From: Stigmatella ashevillena
GTDB lineage: Bacteria; Myxococcota; Myxococcia; Myxococcales; Myxococcaceae
NCBI RefSeq assembly: GCF_028368975.1
Contig: NZ_JAQNDM010000002.1
Span: forward strand, 3,962,425 to 4,026,424
Reading direction: 5' to 3'
DNA: 64,000 nucleotides
Shown here: piece by piece, positions 9,001 through 18,290 of the stretch
Numbering within the stretch: position 1 is the stretch's first letter
How the letters are laid out: every line of letters starts with the position of its first letter
The notes under the pieces: model-generated
Databases searched by the model: none
Told to the model about the DNA's origin: nothing
What the model saw: only the letters and a program-made list of their open reading frames with translations
Position numbers and translations under genes: made by a program

Positions 9001-12000
9001 TCCTGGCCGCGCTCGCCCTCCGGATCCAACGCCACCACCGCTTCGAAGGCATCCGCCGCGTCCCGGTACGCGCCGATGGCAAGCGAGGCGTGTCCCAGAC
9101 GCAGCCACGTCCGCACCCGCACGGGGACAGGCAGTCCCTGGCCCACGGCCACCAAGCGCCGGTCATAGGGTTGCGAAGCGCTCGGGCCACCGCCCTGCGC
9201 CGCCAGCTCCGCGCGCGCGGAGAGCGCATTCATGTCCTCGCCGGCCTGGGCCAGGTACGCGTCGAAAGCCTCCGCGGCCAGCAGGGTCTCTCCCGCCTCC
9301 AGCAGGCGCTCCGCGCGCTCACGCAGCAGCGGCAGGGCCTCTTCGTCCGTCACCGCGGCGGCGCGCTGCGCGAGCAGGTCCACCAACCGGCGCACGTCGC
9401 TTGCCATCCGCTCGCGCAGCAGCGCGAAGGCCTCGGTGTTCGCGGGGTCCAGCTCGAAGGCCTGGTCCTCACACAGCCTGGCGCGCTCCAGGGCGCCGTC
9501 TTCCCGGAAGTAGCTCGCCGCGGACAGGTAGCTCACGGCAGCCGCCTGGGGAGGCTGGCGCTGCGCCCGGCGCAACATCAACGCCGCGAGGGAGTGCGTG
9601 TCGCCCGTCTCCGTCAGGAACTCCCGCTGGCGCGTGAAAACGGGCTCGCGGAACGGATCGGCCTCCAGGAGGATGGCATCGAACTCCGCGGCATCCTCCG
9701 CGCGCCCCACCTCATGGAGCAGCTCCGCGGTCTGCGCGGTGAGTTCCAGGTCATCCGGGGCAGCGGCCCGGGCGGCGAGCAGCGCGATGACGGCCGCCTC
9801 GGGGCGCCCGGCGCGCTCCCGGTAGAGCGTGGCCGCGCGGCGCAGCAAGCTCGAGCGGCGCTCGGCATCCGGCTCTTCCTCGGCACACTCCTCGTACCAA
9901 GCGGCCAGCTCCGCGAACCTTCCGTCCCGCTCCAGCAGCTCCGACAGGAGCTTCTCCGCCTCTCTCAGCCCCCGGTCCCGGCGCAGCGCCTCTCGCAGGG
10001 AGGCCTCCGCCTTGGCCGCGTCATCCAATGCCCCCAGGTACAGCCGTGTCAGGCGCAGCAGCACTTCGCCCTGCTCGTGAGCCCCTGCCTGCAAGGGCAA
10101 CGTGCGCTCCAGCCAGCGCGCCTGCGCGGCCGGGTCGCTCCGGCGCACGGCCAGCCCCTCGCCCATCCGCGCCGTCTCGAGGTCCGCGGCCAGCGTGAAG
10201 GAGCGCTCCAGGGACTCGTCGGCCGCGAGGAGATCCAGCTTCACATCCTGCAACAGCTCCGCGCGGCGGCGCTCGTAGGCGGCGGCCACAGCGGGCTTCT
10301 CCTGGGACGCCATCAGCTCCCGGAGGATGCCGAGCGTCTCGAGCGCCTCGTCCATCCGCCCCGAGTCTTCCGCGAGCCGGGCCTCTTCATCATAAGCGGC
10401 GAGGGCCGTGTCCACCTGTCCGGACTGGACCGCGAGGGTGGCCACCCGGCGCAGTTCCACCAACAGCTCCAGGGTCCTGCCCCGCTCCCGGTAGAGCGCC
10501 GCGAGCGACTGGCGCAGGGGCAGTGGCTGGGAGGCCATCTCCGCGGCGCGCGAGAGCAGCGAGGCGGCCACGTTCACATCCGCCAGCGAGGCGAGAGACC
10601 GCTCCGAGAGCGCCACCAGGCGCTGGGCCGTCTCGTCCGAGGGAGGCAGCGCCTTCGCGTGCGCCACGAGGGCTTCGAAGGCAGCGCGGGGATCTTCCCG
10701 CTCCAGCAGTGCGGCGAGCCGCTGGACGGCTTCCTCATTCTGAGGACGCTGCGCCGCCAGCCGACGCCAAGCGTCCACCGCGCGCTTCGTCTCCCCTGCC
10801 CGCTCGGCCAGCGCGCCAAGGCGCCGCAGCGTGGCCTCCGCCGCCTCGGGTGCTTTCGAGAAGTCGGCCCGGGCCGCCAACTGCTCCTGAAGCGGCAGGG
10901 CTTCCTTCACGTTCCCCGCCAGGAAGAGGAGCTCCGCGAGCTCCTCCAAATGCCTGCCTTCGGCGGGCACCAGCGCATGGGCGCGCTGAGCCAGGACCAA
11001 CGCCCGCTCCGGATCGGAAGCGCTCCGGGCATGGGCCGAGGCCTCCCACAACAGTCCGGCGGCCTCGGAGGGCGTTTGCTGGGAGACCGCTTCCTCCAAC
11101 AGCGTGGCGGCCTCCCGCAGGCTGCCCTGGCCCACCACGAGGGTGACGAGCCGACGGCGGACCCGCATGTCCTCGGGAGCCAGGCGCAGAGACTCGCGCA
11201 GCGCGGCCTCCGCAGCGACAGGATCCTCGAGCTTGTCGAGGTACAACCCCGCCAACTCCGCGTACAAACCGGCGGCGGTGGCAGCGGGGGCATGGGGTGC
11301 TTCGGAAGCCAGGAGCGCGGCCAGCGCGGACCAGTCTTCCAGACGGCGCAGCACCCGCTGAAGCGCGAGGGTGGCTCCCGCGTGACGAGGCGTGAGCGTG
11401 AGCGCCCCGTCCAGGCTGCGCGCGGCCTTCTCCAGCTCGCCCTGCTGCTCCAGCAACGCGGCGCGCGAGAGCAGTGCCTCGACCCGGCGGGCCAGGGGCC
11501 CCTGGCGCGCGGCTTCCGCGAGCGCCTCAGCCTCAGCCTCTGGTTGGCCTTCCCGGCGGGCCAACGTGGCCAGGGAGAAGAAGGCCTCGCAGCGATCGGC
11601 CGCGGAGAGCTCCAACGCCAGCACCGCCCGCAGTGCCTCTCGGGCAGCCCCCCGGACATCCTTCTCCACGAGCGTGGCGGCCAGCACGAGCAGGCGCTCC
11701 CGGGCGCGCTCGCCCAGACTGGCATCGGCCGCCACGGCCCGGCGCCAGGCCGACAGCTCGGCCGCCTCGTCCTGAGCCACATGGGCCAGCTCCGCCAGGG
11801 CGAGCCAGAGGGGCGCGGGGCGCTGAGCCAGACGCGCCGCCTCGGTGTAATCGTCCCGGGCCGCTTCGGCACGGCCCGCCGCACGGTGGAGCGCGGCACG
11901 GCGCCCAAGCAGCGTGGCGCGCTCCTCTCCCTCGGCGGCGGAGAGCTGGGTGCTCAGCAGGATGAGGCGCTCGACCTCCTCCTCGGGCGTCCCCGTGCCG

Positions 12001-15000
12001 GGCGTGGGCAACAGCTCCAGCAGGGCGCGCGCGGCCCACAGATCCGAGGGTTCCTCGGCGAGCAGGGCGCGCAGGGCGGTGGCGGCCTCGGCGGGCCTTC
12101 CCAGGGAGAGCGCCAGCTCCGCCAGCTCACGCCGGGCATGGCGCTGAGCCTCTCCGCGCAGCCGGGGCCAGAGCTCGGTCAACAGGTCCGCCAGCGCCTC
12201 GCGTGCACCGGCCTTGCGGTGCAGCTCCACCAGCTCGAGCTGAGCCTCGAGATCCGAGGGTGCATGGGCGCTGTACTGCGCCAGCAGCCGCCGAGCGGCA
12301 TCCGGCCGGTTGGCGCGCGCCGCGGCGGTGGCGGCCTTCCGGTTCAGGGAGAGCAGCTCGGTCTCGCGGGGAGCATCCGGATCCGAGAGGGGCAGGGCCA
12401 GCACGGCCTCGAGATCCTCCAAGGCCCCCCGAGGGTCCGTGGGCAGCCGCAGCTCGGCCCGGCGCACGCGGGCGGGGGCGAAGGTGGCGTCGCGCTCCAG
12501 GGCCTCGGCGAGGTAGGTCTCCTCGCGGCCGGTGCCCACGGCCAGGAGGGAGGCGCGGAAGAGGAGCCGGGAGCCCAGGCGTGTGTCGGCGACGAGGGCC
12601 GCCTTGCGCGCATAGAGCCGGGCCGCCTCCAGCTTCTCCCCCCGCTCCAGCTCCAGCTCGGCAAGCAGCTCCAACACCTCGGTGGCCAGGGGCCCCTGAG
12701 GGTCCGCATCCAGCGCGGAGGACAAGCGCATCAGGGCCGCGGGCTTCTCGCCCCGGGACAGGAGGTAACGCGCGCTCTTGAGGAAGAGCGGCGAGGCTTC
12801 GGCCAGACGGTCCGAGGCGGCGAGTGCCTGGGCGCGGGTGGCCCACAGCTCGGCCAGCTCGCGCGTCTCGCCCAGCTCCGTGTAGAGCGCCTCCAACCGG
12901 CTGGCGAGCACATCGTCCAACCGGCGCAGGGGAAACGCCTGGGCGTAGGCGGCCACAGCGGCCTCGCGGTCCCCCAGCATCTCGCACGCGCGGCCCAGAC
13001 GGGCCCGGATGTCGGCCAGACGCTCGGGAGCGGCGGTGCGCGGCAGGGAGGACAGCAGGGACTCCAGGGCGCGGCGGGCATGCTCCGGCCGCTCGCAGCG
13101 CAGCGAGAGATCCGCCAGGTCCAGCAGCACAGCGGCATCCGGCGTCAGCCGGGCGGCCTTCTCCAGCGCCACCAGCGCCTCGCCCACCCGGCCCAGCCGC
13201 GCCTCCAGCACTCCGGCCAGCTCGCGCAGGGCCGCCGACGCCAGCCGCTTGTCCCCCTGCGCTTCGGCCACGCGCGCACGCTCCTCCAGCGCGGTGGCCA
13301 ATCCGCCCATGTCCGAGCGCTTGCGCTGCAACGCGCACAGCTCTCCCAGGGTGGGCAGGTCATCCGGCTCGGCCCGGAGCACCTCCTGGAGCGCATGGAC
13401 GGACAGGTCCAGATCGAAGGTCAGGTCCCGGGCGGCCACCGCGAGGCGGCGATACTTCTGGGCGCGCTCCTGGGGCTCCAGCGTCAACCGCGCGAGGGCC
13501 CCCAGGCACCGGGTCAGCTGACGGCCATCCCGCTGGGCCTCGGCCAGGGCGAGCAAGGCCTCCAGCGCGGGCTTGTGGTCCGGGTCCGCTTCCAGCGCGG
13601 AGGTGAGAAGGCGCTCGGCCTTCTCCGTCTGTTGAAGCCGGCCACGGTACAGCTCTCCCGCCTCGGCCCAGAGGGCGGCGCGCTTGCCGGGCTCCTCGTA
13701 CACCGCGGCGGCCTTCTCCAGCGCCTCGGCCAGCTCCTGCGTGCGGCCGGTGGCACGGAAGTAGGGAATGAGTTCTTCCAGGGCCGCGAGATCCCTCGGG
13801 TCCAGCGCGAGCGCGGCCTCCAGGTGCTCGCGGGCCCGGGCAGGGTCTCCCAGCCGCGTGCGGCTCAGCCGGGCCAGGGCATGGTGGCTGGCGTGCGCGG
13901 CGCGGCGCACGGACTCCGTGCGCGGCGAGGGGCCCGCGAGCTCCAGCGCCTGGAGGTACCCGTCAAGCGCCTCCTGCACCTTGCCCAGCGACTCGGCCAC
14001 GCGCGCCACGGCGAACAGGGGCTCGGCTTCCCCGGGCAGCAACGTCACCGCCTCGCGGTAGCGCAAGAGGGCGTTGTCGAGCTGCTGAAGCCCTTCCTCC
14101 CAGACACGGCCAGCCAGCAGGTTCGCCTGTCCCACCCGGTCCAGCTCGTGCCGGGCCAGGGCCACCTCGCGCAACCGGTCCAGTGCCTTGAGGGCCCGAA
14201 GGTGCTCCCCCCCCCGGTGGCACAGCTCGCCCAGGAGCAGCAGGGCATCCGGCTGGTCCGGTGCGAGCCTCAGCGCGGCCTCGCAATGCAGCCGGGCCCC
14301 CGCGATGTCATCCTCCGTCTGCGCGCACAGACGGGCCAGGTGCACGTGGGCGTCGGCGGCCTCGGCGGGATCCCTGGCCAGCGCCGCCAACCGCCGGTAG
14401 GCACGCACCGCACCGGCTCGGTCCTTCGCCAGATCCGAGGCGCGCGCCAGGGACTTGAGGGAGGGCAGGTGGTCCGGCTTGAGGCCCAGCAGTTCGTGGA
14501 GCGCCTTCACCGCCACCTGAGGCGCGGTGTCGCGCGAGCAGCGGGCGGCGGCCTCGGCGGCGTGGAACGCGGCGGCATCCTCGGAGGTGCGGCGCGACAG
14601 GGCACTGAGGGCCAGGTAGCGCTCGGCGGCGCGGGGACCTTCGCCCCGGCGCTCGCGCACCACCGCCTCACCCCAGAGGGCCGCGGGGCTCTTCTCGCGG
14701 CGGCGAAGCAAGGCCGCGGCCACATCCAGCGCCAAATCATGCGCCTGGGGATCCGCGACGAGCAGGGACAGGAGCCGCTCGGCGGCGAAGGGGTGCGCCT
14801 CCTGCGCGTCCCCCGCCTGGAGGTAGGCCTCCCGCGCCTCGGCCAGCCGACCCTCGGCGATGAGCGCCTCCTGCTCCGAGAAGGCCCGTGCCCCCTCGAG
14901 CGTCATCAGCAGCTCGTCGTCCGGAGCCGCCGGCGGCGGAAGCCCCCCGGCGGAGAAGCGCAGGCGCAGCCCCTTGCTGGACACTTCCGCTGCGGACAGG

Positions 15001-15629
15001 CGCGCCTGGTCCAGCTCCGGCATCTTGAAGCCGCGGGTCACTGAGGCTTGCTGACACAGCGCGGGAAGCACCCGCGTGGAGAACCCCGAAGCCCCCTGAA
15101 CCTCCACCTCGGGCAGCAGCCCCAGCTCCGCCACGGCCGCGGCCAGCAGGCCCGGCACCTGCACGGAGGCGGTGGGCGAAAAGCCGTAGAGGCGCACATC
15201 GTAGAGGTAGAGGGCCAGCTTCTCGCCGTCCCCATCAAAGGCCACCTTGAAGGTGACGGGGGTCCGCTCCGGTCCCTGCAACCGGGCCTGTCCCTCCAGG
15301 TACCCCGGACGGAAGTGGAGCTTGAGCTCCTCGAGGTGGGTGAGCCGTCCAGCCAGCTCCGCCACCTTGCGCGCCACCAGGTCCGCCTCGACGGTCACCT
15401 CCAGGAAGCCAAAGAGGAGCTTCTTGCGCTGGTAGCGCGAGGGGCCCGCGCTGAAGTTGAAGGGGAAGGTGACGTCCGGAATCTGCAGGGCGAAGTCGGT
15501 GATGGACAGGCCGGGCGCGAGCACCAGCGGCGGAAAGCCCACGAAGGCGCGCCGGTCCAACAACCGGAGCTCAGGAGAGACGGCGCGCGAGTCGGGCGCG
15601 GGCTTCGAGGAATCGCTGTCGGTGGCCAT
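6096..15629 (-). CDS. giant tetratricopeptide-repeat protein
   Basis: This 3,177-residue protein is the longest gene in the window. Residues 1-150 form a distinct N-terminal domain (around FPPLVLAPGLSITDFALQIP and RYQRKKLLFGFLEVTVEADL). From about residue 290 to 2950 the protein is an almost continuous array of TPR-like helical pairs, with recurring A-x-x-x-Y-x-x-A-L-x-L-x-P patterns (for example LEAALALDPRDLAALEEL). The last 180 residues form a separate domain containing VLGAGTLTCFGPVELGFL, which resembles a zinc-protease helix that has lost its HExxH; that resemblance is weak. No signal peptide or membrane segment is visible, so a cytoplasmic scaffold is likely. It is divergent from the Ser/Thr kinase gene, which may reflect a functional partnership. 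Confidence 0.85.
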   Translation of the reverse strand: MATDSDSSKPAPDSRAVSPELRLLDRRAFVGFPPLVLAPGLSITDFALQIPDVTFPFNFSAGPSRYQRKKLLFGFLEVTVEADLVARKVAELAGRLTHLEELKLHFRPGYLEGQARLQGPERTPVTFKVAFDGDGEKLALYLYDVRLYGFSPTASVQVPGLLAAAVAELGLLPEVEVQGASGFSTRVLPALCQQASVTRGFKMPELDQARLSAAEVSSKGLRLRFSAGGLPPPAAPDDELLMTLEGARAFSEQEALIAEGRLAEAREAYLQAGDAQEAHPFAAERLLSLLVADPQAHDLALDVAAALLRRREKSPAALWGEAVVRERRGEGPRAAERYLALSALSRRTSEDAAAFHAAEAAARCSRDTAPQVAVKALHELLGLKPDHLPSLKSLARASDLAKDRAGAVRAYRRLAALARDPAEAADAHVHLARLCAQTEDDIAGARLHCEAALRLAPDQPDALLLLGELCHRGGEHLRALKALDRLREVALARHELDRVGQANLLAGRVWEEGLQQLDNALLRYREAVTLLPGEAEPLFAVARVAESLGKVQEALDGYLQALELAGPSPRTESVRRAAHASHHALARLSRTRLGDPARAREHLEAALALDPRDLAALEELIPYFRATGRTQELAEALEKAAAVYEEPGKRAALWAEAGELYRGRLQQTEKAERLLTSALEADPDHKPALEALLALAEAQRDGRQLTRCLGALARLTLEPQERAQKYRRLAVAARDLTFDLDLSVHALQEVLRAEPDDLPTLGELCALQRKRSDMGGLATALEERARVAEAQGDKRLASAALRELAGVLEARLGRVGEALVALEKAARLTPDAAVLLDLADLSLRCERPEHARRALESLLSSLPRTAAPERLADIRARLGRACEMLGDREAAVAAYAQAFPLRRLDDVLASRLEALYTELGETRELAELWATRAQALAASDRLAEASPLFLKSARYLLSRGEKPAALMRLSSALDADPQGPLATEVLELLAELELERGEKLEAARLYARKAALVADTRLGSRLLFRASLLAVGTGREETYLAEALERDATFAPARVRRAELRLPTDPRGALEDLEAVLALPLSDPDAPRETELLSLNRKAATAAARANRPDAARRLLAQYSAHAPSDLEAQLELVELHRKAGAREALADLLTELWPRLRGEAQRHARRELAELALSLGRPAEAATALRALLAEEPSDLWAARALLELLPTPGTGTPEEEVERLILLSTQLSAAEGEERATLLGRRAALHRAAGRAEAARDDYTEAARLAQRPAPLWLALAELAHVAQDEAAELSAWRRAVAADASLGERARERLLVLAATLVEKDVRGAAREALRAVLALELSAADRCEAFFSLATLARREGQPEAEAEALAEAARQGPLARRVEALLSRAALLEQQGELEKAARSLDGALTLTPRHAGATLALQRVLRRLEDWSALAALLASEAPHAPAATAAGLYAELAGLYLDKLEDPVAAEAALRESLRLAPEDMRVRRRLVTLVVGQGSLREAATLLEEAVSQQTPSEAAGLLWEASAHARSASDPERALVLAQRAHALVPAEGRHLEELAELLFLAGNVKEALPLQEQLAARADFSKAPEAAEATLRRLGALAERAGETKRAVDAWRRLAAQRPQNEEAVQRLAALLEREDPRAAFEALVAHAKALPPSDETAQRLVALSERSLASLADVNVAASLLSRAAEMASQPLPLRQSLAALYRERGRTLELLVELRRVATLAVQSGQVDTALAAYDEEARLAEDSGRMDEALETLGILRELMASQEKPAVAAAYERRRAELLQDVKLDLLAADESLERSFTLAADLETARMGEGLAVRRSDPAAQARWLERTLPLQAGAHEQGEVLLRLTRLYLGALDDAAKAEASLREALRRDRGLREAEKLLSELLERDGRFAELAAWYEECAEEEPDAERRSSLLRRAATLYRERAGRPEAAVIALLAARAAAPDDLELTAQTAELLHEVGRAEDAAEFDAILLEADPFREPVFTRQREFLTETGDTHSLAALMLRRAQRQPPQAAAVSYLSAASYFREDGALERARLCEDQAFELDPANTEAFALLRERMASDVRRLVDLLAQRAAAVTDEEALPLLRERAERLLEAGETLLAAEAFDAYLAQAGEDMNALSARAELAAQGGGPSASQPYDRRLVAVGQGLPVPVRVRTWLRLGHASLAIGAYRDAADAFEAVVALDPEGERGQEALSLLAEAYAHIGDSPGLFRTSVQLARKADGVTAEVLYRRAADLFEDPSQAIDALLPLARLHPADSVLIDRAVQGLRALGRHSELLEVYESGASAVGGTRAAEMLLAAATVAEAQLADEDWAWKLRQRASQADPAHEAALRQLVEGLRQRGDTVRLLEALERLVDRTEDVDEAALLRLEFASLARAAGQLPLARQALEGVVGQGPSGVGYADALDALEPLLVDAPVRRAEVRLARSELTDGPTKVELLVAAAEDFESAGRLPEALKAAKAAASVSPGVPSLRLQARLHHASGETARAAKTLVLAARAAKAGEHPALLLEAAGLWEEAGDAAEALEVLERLVTESPKALSPSEWAARFLRLGAPARAVQVGFQPALAEGRLSDALSLAESAGDEVRVREALWALVAEPEGSTVFVDRLVKGLRAEGDFAGLLSLAERLSPRDPERSVALEGEVLDAVSAPGGLRLRAFERLSTHETFPERVPGLLASMGQLPEELAEALLVHVRSLPSAHRLEALGVAAEHWPERRVALLRERLGHERAEGLKQDAEQTLEQLIEAEQNPAERVTLRLERGELLLALSQRARARQSFEQALAEDAANQIAVKHLLVLLDEKDESAAFVAMAERLESLAGAEALAPYRERWADAYEALWRPADAAAQLEALPETPERLARRVRLAEERGLTGEALLLRERLTEEPAELESILREYLNAQLLPFAARLAGRLLARQALSAEATRLVAERLSPAPEGAALASQLWPVLLRQQPVDVDGWTLFAEALRLLGREEAADRVDGIAAALSSSEAPASAVHITPLSPPATFRHPAPPGVLAVTSESLPRLYTALRPALEALGADGVRVFLDPEGGVEAYLLGPDELVLGAGTLTCFGPVELGFLCALALSFGQRGVALARPGEVPGLQEAAVASFRAVPASLAAGRVLAQLAPEVRGGDPRTVEVGAVLATSAPFRAVALAALELV

Positions 15630-15799
15630 CGGGGTTGAGTGCCAGGGAAGCTAACACGTGGGCTAAGCCCTCGGAATTTTTACCAATCCCCTGGCTGGAG
15701 GGCAGGCGGTGCGGCGGGATTACACAGTTGGTGGAACTTCACCGGCCCGCGAGAGATGAACCATGCGCCGCGTGGCGTTCTCGGACAAGATGCCGGGCG

Positions 15800-18265
15800 G
15801 TGCTGCCCTCCGACACCTTGGTTCTCGACGGTCGCTTCCGGGTCCTCCAGCCTCTGGGCTCGGGCGGTATGGGACAGGTGTACCTGGGAGAGCAGGTGTC
15901 CCTGGGCCGCAAGGTGGCCATCAAGGTGCTCCACCAGGATCTGCACCTCCAGCCGGGGATGGCGGAGCGCTTCAAGCGGGAAGCCCAACTGCTCTCGGCG
16001 GTGGAGCACCCGGCCGTCGTGCGGATCATCGACTTTGGTGAGTCCGAGCACTCAGCCTGTCTGGTGATGGAGCTGGTGGAGGGCGAGAGCCTGAACGACG
16101 CGCTCCAGAAGGGCCCCCTGGCGCCGGAGCGGGCCCTCACGACGCTGCGCCAGCTCGCCGAGGGGCTCAGCGCCATCCACGAGCGGGGCATCATCCACCG
16201 CGACATCAAGCCGGAAAACGTCTTCCTCACCAAGGGCGTCCGGGGCGAACAGGCGCGGCTGCTGGACTTCGGCATCGCGCGGCTCGTCGAGCCCGAGGCG
16301 GACAGCGCCGTGAGCCAGGTGGGCATGGTGCTGGGCACTCCAGAGTACCTGTCCCCCGAGCAGGCCGTCGGCGCCCGGGCCGACGAGCGCAGTGATTTGT
16401 ACTGCCTGGGGGTGCTGGCCTACCGCGTGCTCTCCGGGCAGTTGCCCTTCGCCGGCCCCAGCCCGCGCCAGTTCATCGCGCAGCATGCCAGCGCCGCCCC
16501 CCTGCCCCTGGATCGCGCCGCGCCTGGGTTGGCCACGCACCCCACCCTGGTCCCACTGGTGATGCGACTCTTGGAGAAGGAGCCCTCCCGGCGCTTCCAG
16601 AAAGCCCACGAGCTGGCGGATGCGCTGGCCGCCGCCGCCGCCCTCCCCCTGCCCGCCTCCGCCCTGCCTGCTGGGATGTCCGTCCAAGCCCCCGCGCAGC
16701 CTGTCTCCAGTGGAACCGCGGGCTTTGGCGCGCCACCGCCAGTACCGGACGCAGAGGCCCCACCTGTCAGCAACGGCCCGGTGATCTGGACACCCGGTAC
16801 ACGGGCAGCAGCCTCGGAAGCGCCCGCGCCGGGAAGCAGCAACACGGCCGCCTTTGGCGGTCCGCTGCCCCCGGTCAGCTCGGGCACGGCGATCTTCGGA
16901 ACCGCGGCCCCCCCCTCCAGCGGCACGCTGACCAGCAAGCCGCAGAACCTCACGGTGATGCTCACGAGCATCCAGGGGTTCTCCGAGCTCATCCTCCGGC
17001 AGACGCGCGACGAACACGAGCGGACGCTTCAGACCTATGAGGACCTGCTGCTGCCCTTGCTGCGCGAGCGCGACGGGAAGCTCGTGCAGAAGCGCGGGGA
17101 CTCGCTGCTCGCGGTGTTCGGCTCCCCCACGGGGGCGGTGCTCTGCGGCATGGAGATGCAGGACCGGCTCTGGCGGCACAACCAGACCGTGGCCCCCGAG
17201 CACCAGCTCCGCGTGCGCATCTGCCTCCACGCGGGCGAGGTGCTGCTCGCCCGGGGCACCGTGATTGGCGAGCCGATGGAGATCGCCAAGTCCGTGGAGC
17301 AGGTGGCGATGGCCGGAGAGGTGACCTTCACCGAGTCCGTGAACCTCGCGCGCAACCGGGCCGGCTCGGAGGGAGAACCCTGCGGCACCATCTCCCTGCC
17401 GGGGGTGGGAGGAGCGCTCCAGCTCTACCGCAGCAAGCGCGCTTCCGAAGGCATTCCTTTCGGAGGCCCGGAGCGCACGGAAGCCTCCCTCGCCCGGAAA
17501 ACAGGGCTCCTGGGCAAGCTGACGTCGGGCGCCTTGCGCCAGAGGACCTGGGGCTCCGTGAGCGTGGGCCCTCGGGAGCTCGCGGCAGGAGGCGTGGGCG
17601 CCTTGCTGCTCCTGGGCGGAATGGCCGCAGTGTGGAACTGGAACCAGAGCCCGAACGTCCAGGCGCGGCGGTTGTTGGAGGCAGACAAGCCGACCGAAGC
17701 GCTCAAGCGCCTCGACGCGGCGCCCGCGGAGGCCCGGAAAAAAGACGCGGCGCTCCAGCGCACACGGGGGTGGGCGCTCCACGCGCTGAACCGCCATGCG
17801 GAGGAGCACCACACCCTGCTGGCCCTGGAAGAGGACGGCAAGCAGGGCGTGGAGCCTCCCGTGCTGGACGGGCTGGCGGAAGACTTCAGCGACGACGAGG
17901 GGAACAAGACGCTGCGCAAGCTGCTGGAGTCCTTGCCCAAGAAGCCCCTGCACGAGCACTTCGAATCCCTGGCGGAGGGCGAGCACTCCCCCAAGCAGTG
18001 GGGCGCGCTGCGCTACCTGGAGGCCGTGCAGGACACCGAGGGAGTCGATCTGGTGCGGGTGTACACGGCGGCCCTGGCCTCCAAGAGCTGCGGCATCCGG
18101 GCCAAGGCGGCGCGGCGTCTCGGCGCCCTGGGAAACTTGGACGCGGTGCCAGCGCTCACGAAGCTGGCCTCCCTGCCCAAGGAGAAGGCGGTGCTCAGCT
18201 CGAAGAACTGTGGCCAGGACGAGGCCAACGCCGCGCTCCAGCTCCTGAAGAAGAAATCCAACTGA
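15800..18265 (+). CDS. Ser/Thr protein kinase with degenerate cyclase-homology domain
   Basis: From the GTG at 15800 the product has 821 residues; the frame is open upstream to 15635, so the start is uncertain. Residues about 10-270 are a complete Hanks-type kinase: glycine loop GSGGMG (20-25), Lys42, HRDIKPEN (133-140), DFG (156-158), GTPEYLSPEQ (179-188). A Pro/Ser/Thr/Gly-rich linker follows (280-380), then a class III adenylate/guanylate cyclase homology domain (about 384-545). There the first metal Asp is Ser390 (TSIQGFSE), the second is retained (Asp434, RGDSLLAVFG), and the usual N-x-x-x-R is replaced by EIAKSV (494-499). A membrane segment (594-612) and a helical repeat domain, perhaps TPR/HEAT and extracytoplasmic, complete it. 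The kinase should be active; the cyclase domain is probably regulatory. Confidence 0.88.
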   Translation: MLPSDTLVLDGRFRVLQPLGSGGMGQVYLGEQVSLGRKVAIKVLHQDLHLQPGMAERFKREAQLLSAVEHPAVVRIIDFGESEHSACLVMELVEGESLNDALQKGPLAPERALTTLRQLAEGLSAIHERGIIHRDIKPENVFLTKGVRGEQARLLDFGIARLVEPEADSAVSQVGMVLGTPEYLSPEQAVGARADERSDLYCLGVLAYRVLSGQLPFAGPSPRQFIAQHASAAPLPLDRAAPGLATHPTLVPLVMRLLEKEPSRRFQKAHELADALAAAAALPLPASALPAGMSVQAPAQPVSSGTAGFGAPPPVPDAEAPPVSNGPVIWTPGTRAAASEAPAPGSSNTAAFGGPLPPVSSGTAIFGTAAPPSSGTLTSKPQNLTVMLTSIQGFSELILRQTRDEHERTLQTYEDLLLPLLRERDGKLVQKRGDSLLAVFGSPTGAVLCGMEMQDRLWRHNQTVAPEHQLRVRICLHAGEVLLARGTVIGEPMEIAKSVEQVAMAGEVTFTESVNLARNRAGSEGEPCGTISLPGVGGALQLYRSKRASEGIPFGGPERTEASLARKTGLLGKLTSGALRQRTWGSVSVGPRELAAGGVGALLLLGGMAAVWNWNQSPNVQARRLLEADKPTEALKRLDAAPAEARKKDAALQRTRGWALHALNRHAEEHHTLLALEEDGKQGVEPPVLDGLAEDFSDDEGNKTLRKLLESLPKKPLHEHFESLAEGEHSPKQWGALRYLEAVQDTEGVDLVRVYTAALASKSCGIRAKAARRLGALGNLDAVPALTKLASLPKEKAVLSSKNCGQDEANAALQLLKKKSN

Positions 18266-18290
18266 GCCAGCTCCCTCCGAGCCGGCTCAG
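18262..18290. terminator. hairpin between convergent genes, containing both stop codons
   Basis: CTGAGCC-A-GCTC (18262-18273) pairs with GAGC-C-GGCTCAG (18279-18290) around a 5-base loop, giving 11 base pairs with one mismatch. The TGA of the kinase gene and the stop of the facing lipoprotein gene both lie in the stem. There is no T run, so it may slow or bidirectionally end transcription rather than act as a classic intrinsic terminator. Confidence 0.5.

Noticed and set aside
5784-15044. A 3,086-codon open frame on the plus strand opposite the TPR gene
   Set aside because: In very GC-rich coding DNA the antisense frame often lacks stops. Its composition (Arg, Gln, Gly, His-rich, no fold) is that of a shadow, while the minus strand gives regular TPR repeats.
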